Below are positions 1 to 16,226 of a DNA stretch of 25,140 nt, piece after piece. Under the pieces are notes generated by a model, which was given only the letters and a program-made list of their open reading frames with translations, searched no databases and was not told the origin of the DNA. How positions within the stretch are numbered: position 1 is the stretch's first letter; each line of letters starts with the position of its first letter. The DNA comes from Tubiluchus corallicola (taxonomy: Eukaryota > Priapulida > Priapulimorpha > Priapulimorphida > Tubiluchidae), in contig JAQGDQ010000103.1 in NCBI GenBank assembly GCA_030141605.1, forward strand, positions 597,501 through 622,640. Reading direction: 5' to 3'. Position numbers and translations under genes: made by a program.

Positions 1-406
1 ATACTTTTTTCCTTTTCAACGTTGCTTTGCGAACTTGCTAACCTTCATAATTATCATTTCTTAACTGTGTAATAATTTTTCTGTGTAAAGAGCTGAGCAG
101 TATTTAGAAAATGGCTATGCATTACGCCTATACATCGGTAATTTAGTAAACGTCTTATACAGTTTCCCATACTGAAACCCAGAATTCAATACTTAGTGAC
201 AGGATTGGTGCCTAATTTTTCGGGATATCGCATCAAAATGAGAAATCAAGCAGATGAAAATGTTTTGTCACGTCCAAATGGGCATACATTCTCGATGGAC
301 GGGATACGGAACTGCAAGACTCCCTGTGGACTGTTACTTCATAATAATACTCCTATCATGCGCCTGTTAGCTTTTATTTATTTAGATAACCAAAACGACA
401 ACAAAC
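1..406. other. Intron of the LACTB-like gene, cut by the window edge
   Basis: This stretch lies downstream of the donor at 406. It is AT-rich and no further family exon could be matched in any minus-strand frame. A 71-codon plus-strand open frame (196-411) has no recognisable motif and is treated as chance. Confidence 0.55.
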
Positions 407-8240
<7,834 letters not shown>

Positions 8241-8266
8241 TGTGAGCAACCGAATTCCTGTCTTCT
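8241..8266 (-). promoter_or_regulatory. Splice acceptor and short 5' leader of the LACTB-like gene
   Basis: A pyrimidine-rich TGTTTTATTTTAG (AG at 8265-8266) lies only 24 bases upstream of the start codon. This is a good 3' splice site, so the ATG exon is probably preceded by a noncoding exon or receives a spliced leader. No core promoter was recognised immediately upstream. Confidence 0.5.
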
Positions 8267-8841
8267 AAAATAAAACAGTGTCCTGTTGCTGCCTGTTGGT
8301 TCTTATGTGTAAGACTAGTCTGGGGTTATTTTCAGGTTATATGACAAAGTACACTAAGTGGCTGTGATGTTTGTTTAATAAAGATAAAGACTTGTTTCAG
8401 TGCTGCCATGGCAAAGCATAGTCTAAATTAGAAACCTCACCTAATTTGTAACGCAACAGCTTACTGATAATGGTGTCTTAACTTGCCAAATAATAATTTT
8501 AAGTCAACGTGAGTGTTAATCGCTAAAAAGCTGTGTATAAATGTTAAGTTCAATTCAGTATAATTAAGTACCAATTAAGGTGTCACTTAACTTTAAATAG
8601 AGCATAACGCACAACGATAATAGAAATCAAGTTCCAATTGCAAATTCAAGAGCTCATCTAATTTTATTGAAGCTAATACACCAGCATTGCCCAGCAAACA
8701 AGCTACTTTTATAAAAACCAATCAACCATGGCTTTAAAGCGAATTTCATAACCATTGTTGATAAACAATAATTATCATGTAATTATGTTATAGGACCACA
8801 AACAACTAATTATTATAATATATGACAGCAATCGTGAGTTC

Positions 8842-8938
8842 TATATATGCACACACACACACACACACACACGCACGCACGCACGCACGCACGCACGCGC
8901 GCCTATATATATATGTGTGTGTGTGTGTGTGCATATAG
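8842..8938. repeat. CA/CACG/TA/TG compound microsatellite forming an inverted repeat
   Basis: A (TA)(CA)n run leads into (CACG)n and CGCG, then (TA)n, then (TG)n and GCATATAG. The left TATATGCACACA... arm (about 8845-8866) is the reverse complement of the right ...TGTGTGCATATA arm (about 8914-8937), so a long hairpin is possible. Almost the whole stretch alternates purine and pyrimidine, broken only at 8902-8904. Confidence 0.9.
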
Positions 8939-9478
8939 ACTAAACTAAACTAGACAAGAGTAATTTTTTGAGCTTACTTTTTCAATTTGGGCTTTTAATT
9001 TTTAAATAATTAAACTTGTCGTAGTTGCCATTGTACTTACATTGATTTCCTACTGATCAGTATCTGAATAAATGTATGAGTGGAAGTTATTGTCAAGCTG
9101 AAATGTTCAACTTTTTTCTCGACAGTAAACCGTCAATAGTCATTTATAAGAAATACATGTAGCATCCATAGATTCCTGATTCATAGAAAGCCAAGGAAAA
9201 TTATTGAAGGAACACTGTTTTCGAGATTTAAGCACGTTATGACAGCACGTGCAGCAGAACCACAACAGTGCAAAAAATTTATGGACATTGGGCCTCTTTG
9301 ACTTTAAGATCCTAGATCATTTGTTGAAGCCTGTCTACCATATAGCTAAATCTGTGGTGAACAATCAAAAATGAGCAAATTTGTTTAAAGTGACAACATT
9401 GCAAACATTTCTGCACCTGCAAGTCTGATGTTTTATCTGTTTCTAAATGAAAAAACACATTGCGTCGGCTACACTATT

Positions 9479-9484
9479 TTTATT
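9479..9484 (-). terminator. Candidate poly(A) signal AATAAA of the lectin-like gene
   Basis: AATAAA on the minus strand about 165 bases downstream of the TAA stop. It is the closest canonical hexamer I noticed there. In AT-rich DNA this could be chance. Confidence 0.4.
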
Positions 9485-9647
9485 ATTAATTCCACAATCT
9501 TAGGATAAACGTAAATCACCTAATAAATTTAAACAATTTATATACTGGGTCAGATTCTTTTCAAAAAGAAGATAATTCGGTCAAAATTTTAAGCAACCCA
9601 AATTTCAAAATGTTCTTATCAATGCATAACAGAAGTCGATGCACACA

Positions 9648-9722
9648 TTATTCCTCATCCTCACAACTCTTGCGAGAATACCTGTAATGCGCACGAGCAT
9701 CGCTGGGTCGAACTGGAATTAC
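9648..9722 (-). CDS. Lectin-like gene, terminal exon
   Basis: The acceptor is TTTCTGTTGTAG|GTAATT; 24 codons then TAA at 9648-9650. It continues GGHLRGE directly as VIPVRPSD, as expected for the final strand of the fold, and ends in RKSCEDEE. This continuation makes it a better terminal exon than the alternative open stretch at 10798-10962. Confidence 0.72.
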   Translation of the reverse strand, partial: VIPVRPSDARAHYRYSRKSCEDEE

Positions 9723-12700
9723 CTACAACAGAAAACACCAAAGACGAATCAGATACGTAATACTTTTTTTGAATGATCATTTACTGACAGACGCAATTAA
9801 AAGCGTAACAACACTCGCTCCCCTGTAACTTGTACAGCCTACTGTCCTTTGCCTTTGTTCACCATGCTAGGAGCATTGGAGCGAAGAACAAATTTAAATC
9901 GCTGGTGAGGTCGTTGTTACTGTACGGAGATGAGACGTGGAAAATGTCGAAGACGATGAGATCGGAAAAGAAACTCGACGCATTCCAGTTCAAGTGTTTC
10001 AGAAAGATACTAAGGATTAGATGGCAGGAGCGGGTAACCAGCAGGAGGTGGCAAACAGGTCACAAATGAATGCTGTCAGTGGTGAACTTAGGAGGAGGAG
10101 ATGGAATTGGATCGGGCGTGTCCTTGTAAGGAAGGAGTGAATGGCTATGGCACAGCGATGGAATAGACACCGGAAGGAAAAAGAGCGAGTGGAGACAGAG
10201 AACAACATGGAGAAGGACAGTGGAAGCAGAGAGGAGTTACACAGGATGGAGAAGCTGGAGCGGGATGCAGCAGAGGACAGAAGGGTTTGGAGTGGCACGA
10301 TCTTATGCGTCTTCTGGCTCGGTGAGAACTAAGTGTTAAGTAAGTGTGGAACAACGGATCACTGCGTAGTCTTTTGTGCTTATATATCTCCTGAACGACA
10401 TAAATTACAGTATTGTTAAAATTATGTGACCACAGTTGCTATACAACGGCAGTTTAATACAAAATAATTTCAACTGGGACTTATAATTATACATTTACAC
10501 TGCACAAAGAAAATGACTAAGCAATTCGGTATAATTTTCAAAGAACAGAAAATAAAAATACACAGTATTTACAAAATATTTATAAAAGCAATAATACACA
10601 GAAATTTTTACACAATAATAAAAGGAAACATACAAGTATTTACTTAATAATAGTTATTTAGATCAAAGTTATTATATATCACCCAGCTATCTTTCTTTTC
10701 CTAAGACAGCCATAGAAATATTTCTTCGAGGGAGATCACTAAATTTGAGATATCAGTTTCCACACCTTTCATCAAAAAATTTAAATCTTTAAATTTTTCA
10801 TAATTTATAAAGATTGTAAAATCTGGAAAGAAATGTTTTAAACTCCTTCAAAATACTGGACTGAACTCGACTCAGGGGATCAAACTCCAAGATGGCATTG
10901 CGGTCTTGATATTGCGCATCAGGAAGATCCATTTTTGTATCGTTGTGTAATTGATTGCTTAACTGCAAATGTTACTTTTATTTATAAATGTTATGCTTAT
11001 TAATTAAGCTAATGTCTCCGAACTAATAGCATATACCTGTTACAGCATGTCATTTAACTCACACAAAATAAAACACAAAAATTACTCTTATTAACAGCAC
11101 TTATAAAAATAATAAAAAATAACAAAAAATAACTAACTAAGTAACAGCACTACGCTCGAGGAGCACGTCTGTCAGAAATCAAGGCTATAGTGGCCTCTAC
11201 ACGCGTTTATGGTGGCATTCCAGGTCAGCTGGCTACTCACACCGCGTGTAGGCCCATACAACAAGTCTAGATCTACAAGAAAGGGGTGAGTCGTTGCTGA
11301 CATGGAAGCAGGGCGTGTAGAGGGCCCTACACCTGATCCGACACAGATACCTCTGTAACAATACTTTTGTCGGCGGAGATTGATGTTGACAACTTCTCAC
11401 CTCTCACTGCAGCAATTATGCCTAGTTTTATGCTACTATGAAAGTGAACCTACAGAAAGATTCCAAGCTTAATTTATCTTATTCATCAATTTAAGACACA
11501 AATTGCTACACACTAACTGTCAAATAACTTCAAAGTAAGACATACTTCTCCACGAAGGTGGCCTCCAGCATTAGACCATTTGAAAATGTCTCCATCATTG
11601 TGATTACACGTTCTGCAATGTTTCATAACTTCCTCTGGTGTGAAGGCACGTGAGTACATGTTGGCATCAGTTCCGCATCCTCGAAAATTTTCATTTTTGG
11701 TACCGTCAAATACACCACCAATGGAGCCAAATATTTCGTCATTTTGGACAGCTGATAAGTTAAGTGACCTTTGTCCAGCTATCGAACTTGTAATGTTAAA
11801 CCCACCATACTAGAAGATAAATTGTAGCGTGATAGGGGCATTAACTTTAACAGCAATAATGTTAAAACAAAAAATAGTTTAATCACAGCAACTATGACAT
11901 CTTACTTATTTAGGTTGAATGCAAGAAACTCGGGTTGTCAAGAACTTCTTCGATCTTCGAGGAAAGAAGAAAGCAGTACTACTGCAGCAAAAATCTGCAT
12001 GCATGTAAAGATTGCTAACATAGTCATTTATGAATATCAGGAACAGACCCGGTCCCAAGACCACGCCATCGGGGACTCCACTCGCTACCCTAGCCCAGGC
12101 AGATGATGTGCCATTCAGAGCTACTCGCTGCCGTTTGTTAAGAAACAGTCACTGAAGCGTGTTAATATCAATACCAGATGAGACAGCTTATAGATTAACT
12201 TAATATGAGAGTCCGAGTCCTATTGCTGTGGCATAGTCAAGATACGTAAGTAAAAACGAATTCGAACACATATTGCAAACTGTAAAAGTTGTATTACAGT
12301 TAAGCGCCTAGGGAGAAAACTGTGATAATTAGGTGATATGATATGATTGGTCAAAGGATAATGCTGCCTCGGAATCCGCTCAAAAAATGTTACAGACGAA
12401 CGCAGTATTTTCAGTGAGGACTTCAAATCTTTGCATGTATATGTCGGGTTAATGTGTGTTCCGGCGATTCCGGGACAATGATCCCCAAGTCATAATATTT
12501 TTGAAAGACAATGGTTAATGGAGTAATGACTCGGCAAGGTCCCGTGCTCATTGCTGCAAAAATTAGGATGATAGTCGTCTGAACCAGGCAATTCTTAATC
12601 ATGTTTACATGATATTAACATTATGTAAACATAACGGAGGAGCAGTTGTCTCAGAAATTTATAACTAAACATACAGTGATTAAATGACCTTTGTGTATTA

Positions 12701-15408
12701 TTGAATTGTGGATACGCAACACCATTCTCCAATTTTTAAACTGTAAAATTATTATTGTTTTAACTTTTTCAACTGGTAATGTATGTTAAGACTGCACAAA
12801 AAATGTGAAATTTGCGTTACCGTATATTATGCACCGCCATCGTATATTTTGCTAGGCAAAGACATTACACGACAACGACATTGTCACTGTCTATTGACAA
12901 CTAAAGTACTGACTATAAAGTATAAACTGTATTTACCTCATAACAATAGTCAATATAAGTTTTAGATAGTCCAGTTGACGCACTGTAAGTAGTGCAGCCA
13001 TGATGCCAGCGTCCATCACACAAGCCTTCTTCTTTATCAATATCAGATGGCAAACTAGAGACAAGTAGAATTATAAATTCTGTGAAACTCAACTGCAACA
13101 ATTTTTTTTATTTTGATCAAATGTCTGTAGCCATATACATCATAAATAAATACCCGTTAATGCTGTCAAGAATTAATTTTCCACATGGTACATAAGCTTG
13201 TACACCAGGAAGGGCTGAGAAATAAAAACTAGTCATGGCGTCATCCAATAAACCATCTACTCCAGGTTTTGCTGTAGACTTAAAACACCTGCATAAAAGA
13301 AAAATTACTGTGCTCAGTAAATCCAATGGGCTTAGATTAAAAAGTGACTTACAACACGTATTTGTTAAACACAAAAATGTTGTTGGCTACTTGTGAACAA
13401 GTCTTAGACGCTTGAGCAAGGATAGGATCATTAATTGTTATAAGTTTGTAGGCGTAATCAACCAAATTGACCCACAACGGGCTATAGAGATAATAATATG
13501 ACCGAAGAGTTGTGGATTTGTTTCGAGTCTACTCTAAAAACCTTATGACATTTTAAAGCGTTAGGGTTCGAATGCCTCAGCTTAGAGAAACAATTCGCTT
13601 GAGATGAACGTTCTTGTCTTTGGGAACAAGGCAATAGATTGGTCACTAGTTACACTCGACTTTTCCACAATGACGCAAATGCGAAACAAGATGAAACCAA
13701 GCCTGGGCACAGCGCGTTTACAAAAGCCAAGCATCAGCCATTTGGTCATGGTTTACAATAGTATCAAACTACAAAATCTATAAAGACATTACCGCCCTTA
13801 GCCTGGTAGTTCAGTCCAGCCCATCTCTATTGTCGATTTATGTTATTTATATATATGAAGCGCAACAAACAATTACTTGTGTTGTATTGGTAATACTATT
13901 ACCTATTTGCATAGCGCTTATATCTAAACAAGCGTCGCAACTTCGTATGGCGCAGCTCCTTTAATTAGGTAATTGTGCTTGTTTGTTATATACATTCTTC
14001 AGTCAGAAACTGATAGGAAAATCTCGGCACAGCAGGAGTAATTTTTAATCTGTATTCTGTAGGGTAAATTTTTGTAATGTATGTTAGCAAAAATAGTATT
14101 GTCAATGGTAATCGCATGCAGGAACACGACGTCACTATAAGAACTTGAAATATAAATGGTGTATTTTATAGAATAGGGAATGACACTGTTTCAAAATTTG
14201 GTTATGAGAAACGGTCATAAGCAACGCAAAAGAACTGAAATCACGAGGCGCTGAATTCAGACGCAAAAAGATATTCATCCTTAGAAGAGAGTGTAAGCGT
14301 TTGTTTGATGCTGAGGAAGCAGAGAAAGCTAATCCAGATAACGCGGGGTGTGACATAGTCTTTGATAAGCGAGCCAGAAAGCTTATGAGAAACTGGATCG
14401 TCATTGATACATGGAACCTTCTTTTTCCAGTAAAGCGGCATAACATATTAAAGATTATGTCGTGGAAAGTAAATGGAGTCAGAAACAAACTCGAAAATGA
14501 GCATTTAAGTTTACTCTCGTGTAAAGCGCATATTATTTTTCTTAATGAAACAAAAACTGTTTTACTTTTCACTATACCAGACTATGTGACTTATCAAAAC
14601 TTGAATGAAGATAATAATGAATTTATTTAGCAATAATGGATAAAATATCTATTGTCATCTTTAATTACGCTTCTCATTTTTGTTTTCTTTCTCTCCTGGC
14701 TACCTTACTGAAGGCTTGGGTGTAATAAATTAAAACACATTAGTTTATCTGTGAGATTGCGTCATTAAGATGACATCTCCCTATGCTGAGCGGACACATT
14801 TAGTTGCTAGGACACACTTTAGTTAGCTGAAAGTCACACTGCCAAAAATTGAAACTACATATCAGCGCAGGAAAGGCAATTAACTTTAATTAAGTTTAAA
14901 TGTAACATAAAACCTCACTTGTATCAAAACAGGATAGACAATAACATCACTAGATAAAGTAATACAGTCTCCTCTTTTTAGTTATAGAGGACAATACCAT
15001 CTCTTCAACACCCTTTACTAGGTTTTCAATGGTAGAATTATATTTTGTGAATCTTAAGTTGCACATCGACAAGATGTATGCCGCAGAATTTTTTAAATGG
15101 CTCTACACATTATTCAGCTGTAAGAGTTGAATGCTGTAACTGCACTGCAAATGTTGAATGCTGCTCAGAATCTATATCTAGTTCCTATTTTAGTGTCTGA
15201 AATAACACACTCATTTTAAGAGCTTGCAATTTATCAAACTATGTAAAAAGCGCACAAGTTTCAGAACGACATGTCAAATCTGATGATTCATACCCGCATA
15301 CAGTGAACTTATCAAATACTTTGCGTTTTCCGGCTTTCAAGATGGAGCCTGTAAGTTCAGCATAAGTATTATTTCTGCCGCTCATGCAAAGGTCATAGTT
15401 TGATTTTC
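9648..15408 (-). CDS. Pentraxin/LamG-like lectin-domain protein, 3' part of gene (N-terminus not found)
   Basis: Five minus-strand exons, 15294-15408, 13154-13288, 12937-13054, 11546-11809 and 9648-9722, join with GT/AG sites and matching phases into 234 residues plus TAA. The domain order fits a concanavalin A-like jelly roll of the pentraxin/LamG type. It starts with an N-terminal strand ending FDKFTVC, has LCDGRWHHGCTTYS close to the pentraxin signature HxCx[ST]Wx[ST] (Tyr replaces Trp), and later SRAFTPEEVMKHC, which is typical of the C-terminal end of LamG/pentraxin domains. The chain ends in a short basic/acidic tail KSCEDEE. Many Cys residues suggest a secreted or extracellular product that binds glycans or proteins; this is inferred from the fold. 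The first exon enters in phase 1, so at least one more 5' exon exists. Confidence 0.82.
9830..10331 (+). pseudogene. Degenerate LINE reverse transcriptase C-terminal region
   Basis: The translated block SLLLYGDETWKMSKTM, followed by KLDAFQFKCFRKILRIRWQ, matches the conserved region after the RT fingers/palm in many invertebrate non-LTR retrotransposons (consensus-like LLYGxETW ... RKILxIRW). The reading frame then changes near 10030 to RRRRWNWIGRVL, has a TGA at 10138-10140, and ends with WSGTILCVFWLGEN and TAA at 10329-10331. The short tail after the stop contains TAAGTAAGT-like repeats. It is a 5'-truncated, frameshifted, inactive copy lying antisense in the lectin-gene intron; the clade is uncertain. 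Confidence 0.78.
10798..10962 (-). other. Open exon-like segment, possible alternative last exon
   Basis: After TTTGCAG (AG at 10963-10964) there are 54 codons and a TGA at 10798-10800. The phase fits the donor of exon 11546-11809. The peptide contains LPDAQYQDRNAILEFDPL and ILKEFKTFLSRF, which I do not recognise. The pyrimidine tract before the AG is weak. It could be an alternative 3' exon, a decayed transposon piece or chance. Confidence 0.25.
11190..11330. repeat. GC-rich cluster of CTACACGC/GCGTGTAG inverted repeats
   Basis: GGCCTCTACACGC (11192-11204) faces GCGTGTAGAGGGCC (11313-11326), with a third related GCGTGTAGGCCC at 11244-11255 and CCCTACAC at 11325-11332. The stretch stands out from its AT-rich surroundings and suggests a decayed foldback or MITE-type element. 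Confidence 0.4.
11546..11809 (-). CDS. Lectin-like gene, C-terminal domain exon
   Basis: The acceptor is TATCTTCTAG|TATGGT and the donor GGAGAA|GTATGT; 88 codons, phase 0 to phase 0. It contains the IGGVFDGTKNENFRG turn, the DANMYSRAFTPEEV stretch typical of the last LamG/pentraxin strand and helix, a CRTC pair, and the FKWSNAGGHLRGE end. Confidence 0.87.
11900..12550 (-). pseudogene. Degenerate LINE reverse transcriptase core
   Basis: Read on the minus strand through several frame changes, successive pieces line up with a non-LTR RT: a PLTIVFQKYYDLGIIVPE-like start near 12540-12490, NHIISPNYHSFLPRRLTVIQ near 12350-12290, and DTMPQQ with YKLSHL near 12240-12180. A contiguous stretch at 12020-12148 codes for FLNKRQRVALNGTSS then SGVPDGVVLGPGLFLIFIND, the RT block just before the catalytic YADD/FADD box. 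The FADD-equivalent is degraded (MHADFCC). Several stops and shifts show that it is dead. It shares orientation with the host gene. The family is CR1/jockey-like by memory, not verified. Confidence 0.8.
12601..12632. repeat. Perfect 10 bp inverted repeat
   Basis: ATGTTTACAT (12601-12610) and ATGTAAACAT (12623-12632) are exact reverse complements around a 12-base loop. Both contain a GTAAACA/TGTTTAC core like that bound by forkhead factors. In AT-rich intron sequence this may be chance. Confidence 0.5.
12937..13054 (-). CDS. Lectin-like gene, exon with DGRWHH pentraxin-type motif
   Basis: The acceptor is TTGTCTCTAG|TTTGCC and the donor TATGAG|GTAAAT; 118 nt, phase 2 to phase 0. It codes for EEGLCDGRWHHGCTTYSAS and SKTYIDYCYE. 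The DGxWHH-x-C sequence followed by YIDG-like YIDY is the strongest family signature in the protein. Confidence 0.87.
13154..13288 (-). CDS. Lectin-like gene, exon with first beta-sandwich half
   Basis: The acceptor is TTATGCAG|GTGTTT and the donor AACGG|GTATTT; 135 nt, phase 2 to phase 2. It codes for CFKSTAKPGVDGLLDDAMTS and then FYFSALPGVQAYVPCGKLIL. The pattern fits beta-strands with two Cys residues. Confidence 0.82.
13289..15293 (-). other. Intron of the lectin-like gene (~2.0 kb)
   Basis: It contains a plus-strand LINE endonuclease fragment (14206-14630). No other coding remnant or strong repeat was recognised. Confidence 0.6.
14206..14630 (+). pseudogene. LINE fragment: start of an apurinic-type endonuclease domain
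   Basis: An open stretch of about 141 codons ends in TAG at 14628-14630. Its second half reads ILKIMSWKVNGVRNKLEN, then IIFLNETKT and PDYVTYQN, which matches the first strands of EEP/APE-type endonucleases in non-LTR retrotransposons (consensus SWNVNG and FLxETK). In the signature the Asn equivalent is Lys (SWKVNG), so a catalytic-site position is altered. The preceding basic/acidic region (RRKKIF, KRLFDAEEAEKANPD) would be the linker or the end of an ORF1-like part. The domain is cut off after about 60 residues. Confidence 0.68.
15294..15408 (-). CDS. Lectin-like gene, first recognised exon
   Basis: The acceptor is TTCTTTTAG|GAAAATC and the donor TGCGG|GTATGA; it enters in phase 1 and leaves in phase 2. 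It codes for KSNYDLCMSGRNNTYAELTG and then a basic stretch to FDKFTVCG, the usual opening of a pentraxin-like domain. The missing upstream exon may be a 34-nt candidate at 15470-15503 or may lie beyond the LTR element. Confidence 0.78.
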
Positions 15409-15825
15409 CTAAAAGAAAATGTGAATAAACAATAAAAACAGGAAACAGGCTAACTAAACATGTGCTTACGGCACCAAGCTGGCAAAACCTCGGTTGAAAA
15501 CATACTTTGAATACATTATTTTAAATACCATAAAAGCCAAAGTTCAAAATATAAGGTAGAGGGCTACAGAAGAATGAGACTCCTTAGGTTTCATATCATT
15601 TCATGGCACCATAATATGGGCTTCACCTTTTATGACCATGTTTCACCCATTGCCATGATAAGCTGGCAATACTATAATTTGAGCATGGGGGGGGGAAGTT
15701 GACAGTGTTTAAAAAGGGTACATAAACGTAATGAAATATTAATTTAGCTTACGAAGTATAGTAATATGATTTAAGACACTTTGTGAATTTATATCTGTGA
15801 GTTTGAGGGAGTGTTGTTAAGATAT
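15409..15825 (-). other. Gap between lectin-like exon and 3' LTR
   Basis: AT-rich, with a G run at about 15687-15695. A weak candidate exon lies at 15470-15503: ATG plus 11 codons and one base before C|GTAAGC. It has the right phase to join the next exon, but it shows no signal peptide. Confidence 0.4.
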
Positions 15826-16210
15826 TGGACTGCTCTCCACTTTTAGTGGAGGCAGAACGGATGGCACCGCGGCCTACACTGTGCGGCATGACTCCAAGAC
15901 AAAAACGAAAATGAATAAAATAAAAATGACGATTTATTATCAGAAAAAGAAAAGTTTCGAATGGCTTACCGAATGGAGACGTGCGAACAGAGCTGGGATG
16001 AGATGAAGCAACCACTGACCACTGACAAGGATCTACAGCAGACCTACCCTTTTTATAAGCTCAGGTGTGCACGTGACTAGTGGCTCCCACTAACACAAGG
16101 TCAGAATAAGCGTCTATGTGCTAGTTAAAGCCACGTTCACACGCACACCTGAGAAGTCTGCTGTATTCTCCTGCCAGTATTACACTATCTCATCACAGCC
16201 CTGCAGTACA
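15826..16210 (-). repeat. 3' LTR (385 bp)
   Basis: On the minus strand it starts TGTACTGCAGGG at 16210 and ends GAGAGCAGTCCA at 15826, the usual TG...CA ends. It carries TATAAAA (16051-16057) and AATAAA (15933-15938). It is directly preceded by a polypurine tract. It matches the LTR at 24737-25140 but lacks an 18-base segment and has many changes in the half containing R and U5. Confidence 0.93.
15933..15938 (-). terminator. Poly(A) signal AATAAA in the 3' LTR
   Basis: AATAAA lies downstream of the TATA box on the element's strand and is conserved in both LTRs. It is the likely 3'-end processing signal of the element RNA. Confidence 0.55.
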
Positions 16211-16226
16211 CTGTCCCCCTTCCTCC
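16211..16226 (-). other. Polypurine tract
   Basis: GGAGGAAGGGGGACAG on the minus strand directly abuts the TG that starts the 3' LTR. This is the expected second-strand primer position and confirms the LTR boundary. Confidence 0.88.

Larger units (their letters stand above)
8267..9647. other. Intergenic region between lectin-like and LACTB-like genes
   Basis: About 1.4 kb between the stop of the upstream gene (9648) and the leader of the downstream gene, both on the minus strand. It holds the CA/TG hairpin microsatellite (8842-8938) and a candidate poly(A) signal (9479-9484). The promoter or leader exon of the LACTB-like gene must lie in or beyond it, but none could be recognised. Confidence 0.6.
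9723..11545 (-). other. Last intron of the lectin-like gene
   Basis: A 1.8 kb intron holding a plus-strand LINE tail (9830-10331), an open exon-like segment (10798-10962) and a GC-rich palindromic cluster (11190-11330). The remainder is AT-rich. Confidence 0.6.
11810..12936 (-). other. Intron of the lectin-like gene containing a LINE fragment
   Basis: About 1.1 kb; roughly 650 bases of it are LINE-derived (11900-12550). A perfect small hairpin lies at 12601-12632. Confidence 0.65.

Noticed and set aside
8267-9647. LACTB-like and lectin-like genes as an operon
   Set aside because: They are 1.4 kb apart with a candidate poly(A) signal between them and no evidence of joint transcription.
15749-16015. 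Minus-strand open frame in the 3' LTR containing MPHSVGR
   Set aside because: It is the LTR-encoded start of Gag repeated in the 3' LTR and running into flanking DNA, not a separate gene.
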